Below, one piece after another: positions 12,801 to 23,300 of a DNA stretch of 64,000 nucleotides. Positions within the stretch are counted from its first letter, which is position 1. Every line of letters starts with the position of its first letter. The translations under genes were made by a program, and so were the position numbers. The notes under the pieces were generated by a model. That model had not been told where the DNA came from. It saw nothing but the letters and a program-made list of their open reading frames with translations, and did no database searches. This DNA comes from Rhodosporidiobolus odoratus (taxonomy: Eukaryota; Basidiomycota; Microbotryomycetes; Sporidiobolales; Sporidiobolaceae), in assembly GCA_034387635.1 (NCBI GenBank), contig JAOANU010000001.1, positions 2,356,001 through 2,420,000 of the forward strand, written 5' to 3'.

Positions 12801-13967
12801 CAATTGTCGGTGTAGTGGCTTCGATTGACAAGACGGTACGCTTTCCTTTCTTCCAGTACCTCCTTGTTCCCCCGTGTCTCGTTCATCAAGGTTCTGTTTG
12901 TCACGTTATACAGATGACCAGATACACCTCCCGCATCGCCGTTCAGTCCAACCGTGTCGAGGTCATCCAGGATCTCGCTTCACTCGTTCACGACTTGCTC
13001 GGTCAGTTCAAAGAAGTCGTCAAGGTCAAGCCGGAGAGAATCATTTTCTTCCGCGATGGCGTCAGTGAAGGGCAGTTTCCGCATGTACGCCTTGCAACCT
13101 ATCCTTCTGCGCTCTTCCTTCTCCAACCTTCTTCCGTCCACACTTGACCCCCTCCTTGTAGCGAGCTTGTATGCCTCGACCGCTGACGCTTCGCTCGCTT
13201 GTGCACAGGTTCTCGACCGCGAGGTCAACGCGATCCGTTTGGCCTGCCAGAAAATGGATACCTCCTTCAAGCCAAAAATTACTTACATCGTGGCCGGAAA
13301 GCGTCACAAGATTTCTCTCTTCCCGGCTTCTCCTCAGGCTAGCGATCGCAATGGTAACGTCAAGGCGGGTACGGTTGTCGATACTGGCGTGGTTTCGCCA
13401 TTCAACTTTGATTTTTATCTACAAAGGTGCGAGCATGCTTCGCGTTAAGGCTCCACGCCTGATCGCTGCCCACGGCTGGCTGTGGACTGACTGCTGTTCA
13501 TTCTTTCGCGCGCAGTCATGGCTCGCTCCTCGGCACTAGCCGCTCCTCGCACTACACCGTTCTCGTCGACGATTCAATGTTTTCCGCCGACGCCCTTCAG
13601 GCCTTGTGCAACAACATGTGGGGTTGCAGCCCAGTCTCCACCATACCTTTCAAGCTGATCGTCTCTATTGCAGCACGTACAACATGCCTCGCTGCACCAG
13701 GAGCGTAAGCTACGCTACTCCCGCCTACCTAGCAGACATCCTCTGCGGACGGGGCGCTCTTCTGCTCGGCGCGGACGCGGACGATTCGGCAACGACTATT
13801 TCCGGTCATTCCGATCAGGAAGCGGCTCGGCAGCTCTCCAATTATCGCTCGAGGCTTCAGGTGCGTTGCCCTTCTTTCCCCCGAGGAAATGGCTGCTATG
13901 AGCTCAGTTTTCCTCTGCCTCACAGGCCATCCATCCCAATCATGCTACCAACCTCTTTTTCGTATGA
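9807..13967 (+). CDS. AGO: Argonaute (RNA-silencing endonuclease) with possible frame lesions
   Basis: About 18 exons encode the full Argonaute order. The N domain opens with MKRPGFGK. The L1 segment reads GPSFFLRGD, then IEMWRGYF. The PAZ segment has WPCVRISRVGLWPIEIC and GQKYGKKLN. MID (QCMNIQKARGQGSQYYAN) and PIWI follow. The slicer tetrad is complete: Asp in GADVSHP, Glu in NRVEVIQDL, Asp in FRDGVSEGQF and His in SSHYTVLVDD. The protein ends NHATNLFFV and TGA at 13965-13967. Two places do not read cleanly. The junction after GFGKR (about 9940) cannot be joined in phase to the exon at 10052. Near 12620 the conserved INAKLGGVN block is one base short, unless a different donor is used. It should load small RNAs and cleave targets in cytoplasm or nucleus. 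The family call is certain; intactness is not. Confidence 0.88.
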
Positions 13968-15079
13968 GGTCCTACCCAGATCCCTTCTGGTCGTGTTCTT
14001 TTCTTCGGTCGTGGTCGCCTGTCTGGAAATACGCTCCTCGCTCCTCGCCCCTCGTCTTCTACCTTGTAGCTCATTGACTTCCGTATAGCTCACACAGTAG
14101 GTACACTCGATTCCTTTTTCCCGCTTGTTGGAATGTGCGTTGCGGTCCAGTCAAGAAGAAAGCCAAGGTTGACTTCACTTACATGGCGCGAAACGGTCTA
14201 AAGTAGGGAAAGATAGACGGGAACCCGGCGAAAGTACGGTAGAGGCAGTGCCTGTAAGCCAAAACCCTGGAATAAAACGAGAAAGTGACGAAGAGGACGG
14301 AGAATCTCGAAAAGTATGACCATGGTCAACCAACCTCGTTTCTCCTGCTGCTCCCAGGACAGGCGTATTGCGGGAGCTGGAAGATGGCGGCGTGGAAGGG
14401 TACGAAGCGAGAAATGGGTCGGAAGAAGCGCGAACGGGAGTGCCGGGGGGGGGGGGCAGGTGAGATGGAGGAAGCAGAGTTAACAAAGTCGGTCGCCTTG
14501 GGCTGATCCGTCGGCGCTACACTGGGCGTCGTCATCGCAGACGGCCGTGGTCGAGGTTTCCCCATAGCCGAGAAGCCCTTCTCACCCGACTCTGCAGCAG
14601 GTGGCCTCAAGCGGTGCCGGTTCGTCCTCAGCGCTGCCGTAATCGCCTCGCCTCCCGACGATGACGATGACGCAAGTGACGACAGCGAGGGCGAAGGTGG
14701 TAATAGGCGAAGAAGAATAGAGGGTGGAACTGGTAGGCACTGAAGAGGCAGAAGGGAGGTGGAAGAAAAGTGGGGCGCGGGTGAGCGAGATCTTCCAGAC
14801 GCAGACCGAATCGAATGGATGAGGTCGTGCGACGAAGGGTCGACCGAAGCGGAACAGCTCAAGGTGCGGGTCGAGGACAGGCTGTGGAAGAAAGACGCGT
14901 AAGTGGCATACCGCAGGAATAGGACGCCGTGTGCCATTCGCAGATAGACAAGGGCGTACGTGGCAGAGTGTCAGGGCTGTCAAGCGGGAAACCACGCACC
15001 GATCATAGACTTGTCTTTGATATCGTCGTCCAGCAGAGAGCCGCGACAGCTGTCTGGGATAGACACACTCGGATTCTCT
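13968..15079 (-). CDS. Possible small basic, disordered protein (14326-14937, low confidence)
   Basis: Between the convergent ends of Argonaute and the phosphatase-family gene lies one minus-strand frame of 203 codons with a true ATG (14937, MAHGVLFLRY) ending at 14326. It is Ser/Pro/Arg-rich with a Lys/Arg/Pro-rich tail (MGKPRPRPS). I see no domain. A GTATGC donor just after the tenth codon makes a spliced form possible. A run of G bases lies at about 14446-14457. The remainder of the interval shows nothing I can support. Confidence 0.3.
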
Positions 15080-16953
15080 TCATCCAGCCTGTGGCACATC
15101 GCCGAGATGCTTCCTCCGTCTCGCACGCTTTTTCCTCCCCCCCTCTCCCACAGGCTCCACCTCTTCTCCCACCTCCTCTGCCCTCCTCCTCGAGTCTGTT
15201 CCCCCCCACTCTACCTCGACCCAAACCCCTTCATGATCACTCGCGTACCTCCTCCCCCCTTTCCCCAACCTATCTCGTTCTCCCTTTCCTTCAAGCGGCG
15301 CCTCCCCAAGCTGTTTATACTGCACGACCTCGACGCTCCCTCCTCCTCCTCCTTCACCAGGAGCGACATACACTCGATCAATACGTCGAGGTTTCCGCGG
15401 CTTGCGTGAGCCTGCAGAAACCCACGGATAGAGGTGTCCAAAGGTCGGCGAGGCGCGGAATCGTTGTTCGATTTCTTCTTCCCTACTTCGCTTGACGCCG
15501 GGCGGTATACGCGGAGGAGGAAAAGAGTCTCGAAGCTTGAGTGAGGAGGAAGGGAAGAGGGACAGCTCGGATTCGGCGGAGGCGTTGAAGTCGCCGAGGA
15601 GGAGGAGTGGAGGGCGGGAGGAAGAGGAGGTGGATGGGCGAGCAAGGAAGGACAGGCAGGCGCGGTACTGGGATAGACGAGTTGAGGCGTTCTCGGGGAG
15701 CGAGGTAAAGTGAGAGGTGAGGATGCGAAGCTGCGCAAGTCACGCATTAATTTGAGGTTAAAAGGAAAGGCTGAAAGAGGTCACCAATGCACCTGTTCAT
15801 CGCCCTCGCTGAACAGCTCAGCATAGATAGCCGCTTTGCCTTGCTCATCCCTCGCCCTGTCCATCCTGAAAAACCCGACCTCGCTGCCCTTTCCCATCAT
15901 GCCTTTTCTCATCATCAAGACACACGCCTCCCTCTCCCCATCCTTGCTCTTTGGCCCCCTGCGTCCCTGACCCGCGACCGCCCAGAACCCTTGCGGACTC
16001 GTGATAGCATACCCCTGCCTGACCCAATCTTGTTCCTCGAGTCGAGAGAAAAAGGTTGCCGAGACTTCTTGAAGGGCGATGATGTCGGCGGTGGAATGTC
16101 GGAGGAGGGAGAGGAGGGCGGTTGACTGTGAGAGAGTGTGGGTGGGAGAGGAGGAGAAGGTGTTGTAGGTGAGGCATTTCAGGCGGAGAGGTTTCATGTC
16201 CGAGGAAGAGGAAGAGGAAGAGGAAGAGGAAGAGGAAGAGGAAGAGGAAGAGGAAGAGGAAGAGGAAGAGGAAGAGGAAGAGGAAGAGGAAGAGGAAGAG
16301 GAAGAGGAAGAGGAAGAGGAAGAGGAAGAGGAAGAGGAAGAGGAAGAGGAAGAGGAAGAGGAAGAGGAAGAGGAAGAGGAAGAGGAAGAGGAAGAGGAAG
16401 AGGAAGAGGAAGAGGAAGAGGAAGAGGAAGAGGAAGAGGAAGAGGAAGAGGAAGAGGAAGAGGAAGAGGAAGAGGAAGAGGAAGAGGAAGAGGAAGAGGA
16501 AGAGGAAGAGGAAGAGGAAGAGGAAGAGGAAGAGGAAGAGGAAGAGGAAGAGGAAGAGGAAGAGGAAGAGGAAGAGGAAGAGGAAGAGGAAGAGGAAGAG
16601 GAAGAGGAAGAGGAAGAGGAAGAGGAAGAGGAAGAGGAAGAGGAAGAGGAAGAGGAAGAGGAAGAGGAAGAGGAAGAGGAAGAGGAAGAGGAAGAGGAAG
16701 AGGGGAGGGCGTGAGGACAGTCGGGTAGCTCGAGAGGGTCAAGAGGGTTCCAGCGTGCAGTCAGTGCGTCATATACGCTCAGCTGAAGGAGTTTGGACGC
16801 TCCGGCTGGTTGTCTCGGTTGTGCTGATGGTGGTTGATTCCGACGTTGACAAAGTCGAGAATCGCTGCCGTCGACTCGACCGGGAGGCGCGCGCCTGGTG
16901 CGGTATAGAGTCGTGTCGTCTTCAATGTGGGTTCTACCCCTCTTTCGCACCAT
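15080..16953 (-). CDS. Endonuclease/exonuclease/phosphatase-family protein with polyserine tract
   Basis: Two exons (16953-15793 and 15730-15080, phase 0) give 603 residues. After about 80 residues of N-terminal sequence comes a run of roughly 167 serines encoded by the hexamer repeat. The catalytic fold then shows its motifs in order: LKCLTYNTF (Asn), IIALQEVS (metal-binding Glu), LLLLGDFNAS (Asp/Asn), RRIDRVYV and ASDHEGVW (catalytic Asp-His). This order is that of the Mg-dependent EEP superfamily, and the nearest type by motif wording is the TDP2-like group that removes 5'-tyrosyl adducts from DNA. I cannot exclude a phospholipid or RNA phosphatase role. The tail is Arg/Lys-rich (RRKKRARRRKH-like), suggesting nuclear location. 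The polyserine sits before the fold, so it is probably a linker. Confidence 0.8.
16202..16703. repeat. Perfect hexanucleotide microsatellite (GAGGAA)n, about 83 copies
   Basis: About 500 bp of uninterrupted GAGGAA/TTCCTC units with no point change visible. All frames are open: Glu-Glu, Arg-Gly and Lys/Glu types on the plus strand, and Ser-Ser, Leu-Pro and Phe-Leu types on the minus strand. It lies inside the coding exon of the gene on the minus strand, where it reads as serine. Changes by whole units cannot shift the frame. Confidence 0.95.
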
Positions 16954-17057
16954 CCTAGCCAGTTGAAAGTAGCAGACAATTTACACCTCTAGAATCGCTT
17001 CTCCCGTGGCCAGCTCGTCCTCGATCTACGCTGAACTACACCGCTCGATTACTCACA

Positions 17058-18196
17058 ATGGGCGTCAAAGGTGAACCAGGTGTCGCATCCCCCGCAAAGG
17101 ACTCAGCAGAAGGCGCAAAGGTCCGGCCTCGCTCTTCTCTTCCACTTCCGCTCCGAAACGCGTCGGAACCGCGCCCGCTGATTGAGCTTGTATCGGCCCG
17201 GACAGGCTACGAGTAGCAAGCATGCCATCACGGTTCAGTTCGGGAATGGTCAGGAAGGTAACTCCGCAGGCTCCCCGTTAAACTCGCCCACTCGTTCCTC
17301 CCCGGACTTCTCGACATTTCCAACTTCGACGCACCACTCCTTCCCCTGCTCCTGTGCGGCCCAGCGCGTCGGACTTGTTGGAGCTACTCCCGCTTGCGAG
17401 ACGGATCCGGGGGTGAACAAGGTCAGAGTGGATGTCATGCGGTGGAGCAGAAGGACATGAGTTGGTAGCCACATACTGGCTGGCTTCGACCTTGTCCTGC
17501 GGGCGTACAAGCGCTACTGGCCAACAGGAGTAGAGAAGGCTGACCTAGCCTACCCACGCAGACATGACCATCAAGGTCAAAGGCACCATGCGCTTCGCGA
17601 AAATCTACGATGTGGGCCTTCTCCCCGCCTTTCTTCCTTCGTATTGAATCCCGTTTGACCCCGACTTGGGCTAAACGTGCTGCATCTCGGCTGCAGGCGA
17701 TTGCGGGGAACCGAGGTGTGGATCCTAAATCTTTCAGGTTGGTTCACGATGGTCGCAGGATTGGGCAGGACGACAGTGCGTGCATTCGAATCCTTCTTGC
17801 CGGCCCCATTGGTCGTGTCCATTGATCCGTGAGCTCACGTTACTGTGTTTCGCAGCACCCGAGTCTGTACGGCCCTCTTTTCCAGCTTGACGGGCACAGC
17901 ACTTGAGCCAGACTGACCCTGTTCACCCTTGTCAACCCGTTCTCAGCTGGAGTTTGAGGAGGTGCGTTCCATTCCCTTGCTCTGCCCCTATCACACATAC
18001 TCATGCGTCGTGCTCCTACTCTCCCTGAACGGCCTCGAACGATAAACAGGAAGAAACGTACGTTTCCGCTTCACTCGTGGTGTCTCGTTGCCCACTGGCT
18101 AATCCTCGATACTATTTTCTGCTCTGGAAAATCTGCGTCGCCTCACCCAACAGTATCGACTGCCACATCGAGCAGACCGGAGGCGGGCAACGATAA
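17058..18196 (+). CDS. SMT3: SUMO (ubiquitin-like modifier, Smt3/Pmt3)
   Basis: Eight exons: 17058-17120, 17221-17257, 17562-17611, 17697-17775, 17856-17866, 17947-17961, 18050-18057 and 18154-18196. They total 306 nt, or 101 residues plus stop. The N-terminal tail is short and flexible, followed by the ubiquitin-like fold: ITVQFGNGQ, MTIKVKGTMRFAKIYD, then FRLVHDGRRI, which is the RFLFDGxRI region of the family. It ends in the signature IDCHIEQTGG followed by GQR, so the precursor must be trimmed by a Ulp-type protease to expose Gly-Gly. It is conjugated to lysines of nuclear proteins. Length and ending match the family. Exons 5, 6 and 7 are only 11, 15 and 8 nt, so automatic annotation may miss them. 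Confidence 0.93.
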
Positions 18197-18591
18197 CCTC
18201 TGTCAACCATCGCGTGAGGGTCTTCCTTCTTCGCTTTGACCAGGCGCGTCGCTGATGCCACTTCTCATTCTTCGCAGCCTCGAACAGATCCCTCCTTCTG
18301 CATGTGTAGGACCCGACCACCCTCGTCATGCCCTTTCGTCGTTCTACTGTCTTTTTTCTCGTGGTTGTCGTTTTCTCCCCGTCGTTTTCTGCTCATCAGA
18401 CGTAATTTTGGGTCCTTTTTTCTCGCCGCCGCATGTATGCGAGTGTAATATTCGTTGCTACTTCCGCGTCTTTTGCTGATGTGACATCGAGGTACAGCTT
18501 GATTGCCTCCGCTGCTGCGAGCCTTTCTCTTGTTTGCATCTGCATCTGCTGTTCTCGTCTCGACCTCGTACACAGGCGAAGTCGGCGTACG

Positions 18592-20289
18592 ATGGCTTTC
18601 CATACATCGAGCACCAAGCGCCCGCGCTCCCCTTCCCCTCAACTCCCTCTCCACCTTTTCACTTCGCTCCCTTCCTCATCTCACCTAGCTCCATCAACAA
18701 CATCCAACGATCCTGCAACCCGGATCAACCTCCCTCTACATCTTGTACACGGTCTACAAGCCCATGAAGCCACCCTCCTACCTTGTCATGAGTTTCAAGA
18801 GCTGGTCGAGGAGTTGGAGGACTTGCCCGCCGAAAGTCTCCACTCCAGCGGTGCTGATGAGGTGGAGAGTAGGAGAGGTAAGAGAATGGTCAAATGGGCG
18901 GGCAGCAATGCAGCGGGGAAAGAAGGTGGAGTCGGCGAGGTCTGGACGGATCGGTACGCTTCTTTGCAATCATTGCTTTTCTTCACTACCTTCATGTGTC
19001 CGATCAACGTCTACGGCCGGCTCGATTGATTCAGAGGGTTCCTCTGAGGGAGGCGAGAGGTCGTCAAGGCGGTCGGACGCATGAGAGTGAGCAGCAACAG
19101 GCTGGATGGAAAATGCGCTGTTCTGTGTGTAGGGGTGATAGTGTAGAAGACAAATCCAGACGGGGCGTTCTGAGAAGTCATCCAAAGCATCGGCTTGTCT
19201 GCGATCAGCGGGCATCGGTACCTTCCTCCTGCCTAAAACTTCCCTTCCTCCGAGTCCAGTTTTACTCACTTCCTCCTTCTGGTCTTCTCCACAGCTACGA
19301 CCTCCTCCATCTCCTGCCTACCCTTCCCTCCACTTACCCCTCCCATCCAACCATCTCAGCGATCACTCAGGGTGATCCCGACCTCGAGCGCGGCTTCGAT
19401 TTCCTCCCCTCCGAGCACGAAGAACTCTTCTTCTTCACCCCTCAGGAACGAGTCGAACTCGAGAGGAAGAAGAAGAGGCGCAAGGTGGAAGAGGGAAGGG
19501 AAGAGAGGGTCAGGATGTTGGAAGAACGAGAGAGAGCTGAACAGGCTGAGCAGAACGAGGCAGACAAAGTACGTCTCCTTTCTGTTTTCCCGGCCTGTCG
19601 TCGTGCCTCCCTTCCCCCTTTTGATCCGGTACGAAACTGATTCCGAGAAGACCTGCTTGCAGCCCTCGGCTGAACAATTGGCTCTGATGCAACAGCTCCA
19701 TCGCACCCTTCAAACCTCGCCCAACCCCTCTCTTCTCGAACTCCGAATCTTGGCCAACCATGGGTCGGATCCTAGATTTCGGTTTCTTCTTTGTAAGGGT
19801 CAAGGTCAAGGTGAGGAGAAGAATGGGGGGAAGTTGAGCGAGGTTTGGGAGAGGATCAGGAGGGGGGAGGATCCGCTTGGGAGAGAGAAGGAAATAGAGA
19901 AGGAGGCGGCGATGGGAGGAGGAGGGCTGGGAGGGTTGGTGGCGTATGGGAGTTCGGATGAGGAAGAAGACGAAGCAGGAGGTGCAGAAGGAGAAGAGGA
20001 GGTGGAGGTGGCGGGGAAAGAGAAAGGAAACGAAGGCGACGTACAAGACGACGCCGTCGGTGCTGCTGCTGGTACAGCAGAAGACATCGGCGACGAAAAG
20101 CAGGTTGCGAAACCTTCTCCCGTCGAAGCAACCCGTAGGAGTGCAAGCGTGCCGGGAGCAACGGGCGAACCGGGGACAGAACTCGATGAGGCACAGCGGC
20201 GGAAACAGCTAGAGAAGCAGGAACGGGCAAAAGAGTGGGCGAGGAAAAGAAAGGAAAAGCGGGAGGCGGAGGAGAGCGCGGAGCAGTAG
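18592..20289 (+). CDS. SWAP-like (DRY_EERY-type) putative splicing regulator
   Basis: Three exons (18592-18953, 19295-19568, 19663-20289). The N-terminus is Ser/Pro-rich. The first intron splits the Arg codon of DRYDLLHLL, which resembles the DRYD start of the N-terminal domain of suppressor-of-white-apricot proteins. Next comes a strongly charged helix rich in Lys/Arg/Glu (RKKKRRKVEEGREERVRML-like). A SURP-like stretch then has ANHGSDPRFRFLL, recalling the N..F.FL core of SURP modules. The C-terminal third is acidic and disordered, ending in a Lys/Glu coiled coil (QERAKEWARKRKEKREAEE-like). The likely role is nuclear pre-mRNA splicing control. The assignment rests on short motifs, so it could be another charged nuclear protein. 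Confidence 0.5.
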
Positions 20290-20390
20290 CCACGAAGGTT
20301 GGCAGGGCATACCTGTGGGCACTGTTGTGGAAAAGGCAAACAAGGTACAGACGCGTTGTCTGCCCGGTTCTGCACTACTCCTGCACGCCA

Positions 20391-21918
20391 TTCACTCGTC
20401 CACCATTGCTGCCTCCTCGCCGTCTGCGTCGACAGTGAAAGGGTTGTTGGGCAAACTCGCTAGACCCTCCTGGACGACTTGGACGACTCGATCCCAACGG
20501 ATGTCGCAGTCTTTGCCTGCATTCAGCGACTTGAAATTTCAGCATGGGACGCCCTGGCTCGAGACAAGAGCAACAGACCCGGGGTGAAGAGGACCAAACG
20601 TACAGTCAAACCCTACCTCTTCCTCCATCCGAGCCACCTTTTTCCGACTACTAGTACTCAACAGGCTCGCCACATGCTCGTAATGGATGCCTTTGCAACC
20701 GTCTTCGCAGTCGTAGCGATCGTCGAAGGCTTTGAGGGCGTCAAGGGCGCGGGTGCGAAGGGTAGAGAGGTGTAGCGTGCGCGTGAGGAGGTAGGAGAGC
20801 TGCGCGCGTGGGTCCACGACATTTTTCGCTCAGTGATGTGTGCAACGGACCCTCGCTTCTGACAGCGACGAACAGCTGGACCATTCAGAGTAGGTCGCGG
20901 TGCGAAAGCGATCATCCGCGAGAGAGAAGGATTGCAATGGTACTCACCAATTTCTCCACTCCACCCTCCTCCCCTACTCCCTCCCGCTCTTTCTTCCCCC
21001 GCTCGAGCGCTTCTACGACCCCTTGCAACGCATTCGGGCCTGACGCTACATGCTTCGCGATTTGATGGACTAGTTGCCGTGTTAGGGTGGGGAGGTGGAA
21101 GAGGAGGGAGAAGAGGAAGGCGGGGGCGAGGTGGACGGGGTCGAGGGATGTGTGGCTGTGGCAGAGTCTCCCGGTCAGTATTTGAGCTCGAGAAAGGACT
21201 GTAGGCAAGAGGGCAGACGAGAAAAAAGATGTGAATTGGTCAATGCCGCGCCAGATCTGCGAGTATGAGGGTGGCCAGTCAGTTAGAGGTGAAGGGTGGT
21301 GGTCCACACAGCTTAGGAGGACCATGTCAGCAGAAAAGTGAGCCGGGATATAGCTGAAGAGCGAAGACGGGAGATTGCAAAAGAACCAGAACCGCGCGCA
21401 CTTGGTACCGCTCCAGCGCCCGAATCGTCTCCCAGTCCCTCGGAAACTCAACCTCTCTCGGAGCAACCGGTTTACTCTCCAAGAACCCGAGCACATATGA
21501 CAAACATTGCCCACTTTCAGGCAGGTGCACTTCAGGGAGGTCAGTCGGAGCAGGCGTGCTACCCCCGGATGCAGAAGGGGTCAGTATCGAAGGCGAAGGG
21601 GAGTTGGATTGACGTAGGGCGAGCGAGGTGGAAAAGGTCGAGGGGAGGAGGGTGTCCCAGATGGCAGAGTTGGAGGAGAGGGCGCGGGAAGAAAAGGAAA
21701 TACGGTGACCGCTGTGGGGAGTACGGCTTCAGCTTGCTCGTACAGTCGTACGACAAGGATTACACGCACTCGGCAGACACGAGGACTACATCCTTCTCCC
21801 GCTCTTGCCCCCCTCGAGCCCTTTTCCTCGCGCTGTCGACCGCGAGGGACGCGCCAAACTCGCTCGTTGACCCTAGAGATGCCACTCGCTTCCTGGTACC
21901 GGGTGCTGAGGACGCCAT
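20391..21918 (-). CDS. BTB/POZ-domain protein
   Basis: Exon 1 (21918-21770) starts MASSAPGTRKRV, is Lys/Arg-rich, and ends in DVVLVSAD, the first strand of a BTB fold. Exon 2 continues GHRISFSSRALSSNSAIWD, then LPEVHLPESGQCLSYVLGFL, the typical BTB wording (D-V-L-S-DG ... F..H/R..L ... F..ML ... LPE). After ERYIPAHFSADMVL the chain continues as a helical region and ends near 20391 with a Cys-containing segment (GFDCKDCDIRWDRVV) after an intron. BTB domains mediate dimerisation and recruit cullin-3 ligases or transcription partners; the partner cannot be told here. The middle introns (about 21190-21320) are not fully resolved. Related BTB genes are often amplified in basidiomycetes. Confidence 0.6.
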
Positions 21919-22323
21919 GTGATGGGAAGAAGTAGCCAAGCGAACAAAGCGACGAGGCGGAGGGTAACCGAAAAAGAAAAAGTGCACAGGGAGAGGAGGT
22001 GAAAGTGGGCGGGGTATAGCTGAGCAGTGGCCGCTACGTGTGCCGGATCAAGCAGCGGCGTGTTCTGATCACACTGTGCATGCGCACCAGGCAGCACGTG
22101 GTGGAGTATGCCTTTATCGGAGTCCAACTGATGAAGAGGCGGGAGAGGCTGAGGGAGTCGACGAGGAGAGATTGAGCTTATGAGCACGGAAGAGCCGGCC
22201 ACTCTAGACTATGCGTAGGTCTAGCATGTCAACTGCCATGTCCTGTGTGAGCTGTTGCGGGCAGACGCGGCGGAGAAGTTTATCGGCTCCACAGCTCCAC
22301 CTCTTTCCTCCGCACCACGCAAC

Positions 22324-22939
22324 ATGGCACAAGCAGGACTAAAGAGTATGTACAGCAGAGATCAATAAGTAGTACGGCTGAGCTAACCTCCCAGTGTGCA
22401 GCCATCATCTTCCTCTCGTTCGTTCTCGCCGTCTCGTTTCTGTTGGTCATCCTCAGTTGCGCACTCTGGTCAAATTGGCTTCCACTCTTGACCGGTCAGT
22501 CCCTACCTTCTCTGTCTCACTCTGTGGCTTATTTGACTCCTTGCTCCGCAGCCTTCATCTTTGCTTTCGCCCCCCTTCCCAACTTCCTCTGCTCCCGCTG
22601 CACCGGAGACGACTTCTCCACCGACTACTCAAACGGTCCCAAAGACTTCGGTCACTTTCTCACCAGCATCTTCCTCGTCAGCGGAGTCGCGTTGCCATAT
22701 GTCCTGGCCCACGCGGGTGTGATTGCGACCACGGCGGCTTGGATGAGTGCACTGGGTGGGGCCGTCGGGTATGGCACAAGTGCGTCGAGTCTGACTGTCA
22801 AAGTGCCCTCCGCGCTGTTTCAGCCTTCGTGGCTCGGCTGAGAAGCGGGAGGTGAATTGTTCGTCAGAGCTGACCCTTCTTTATTTTCCCAGTCATCACC
22901 TACTCCCACTTCTTCCGCCTCGAAGTGAGCGAGTTCTAG
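22324..22939 (+). CDS. VPS55: Vps55/LEPROT-family endosomal membrane protein
   Basis: Four exons (22324-22345, 22402-22494, 22552-22779, 22893-22939) give 129 residues. The wording follows the family closely: IIFLSFVLAVSFLLVILSC, WLPLL, FAPLPNFLC, FLTSIFLVSGVALPYVLAHA and GGAVGYG. Four hydrophobic segments make a small polytopic protein. With Vps68 it acts in traffic from late endosome to vacuole. The length is the family norm (about 130). The start gives the usual very short cytosolic tail (MAQAGLK) before the first segment. Neighbours are unrelated. Confidence 0.93.
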
Positions 22940-23300
22940 CCGTCGTCAATACCTCAATCACTGTCGCGAGTGCGCTGTGCTCAGGTGACGAGATAATGTC
23001 GGTAGAATACCTGCACTTCGACTTGTACTTTGTGTCCTCTTCACCTTCTTTCCCGTCGGACCGCTGCTCAGGCGTTGCGGCTATAAGCTAGCGTCCTGCC
23101 TGTAAGAGACTCCTGGTTGCTTTGCTGGTAATTACAGGACACTCCCAGATCTCACGCTCCCAGATCCATCCCGGTTCAAACTGAACCTTCTTACCCGCTC
23201 TCTTCTATGCCTTGCTTCTTCTCCTGAACTCGCTGCCTAGCTGAGACTGATCTGTGCAAGCGCTTTGCCACCTTGCAATCCAGCTACGGACTACCACACC

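Noticed and set aside
16138..16742. Long plus-strand frames of polyglutamate and Arg-Gly repeats and a minus-strand Leu-Pro frame
   Set aside because: They are products of the hexamer repeat, which leaves every frame open. Only the minus-strand serine frame connects to a conserved enzyme domain on both sides.
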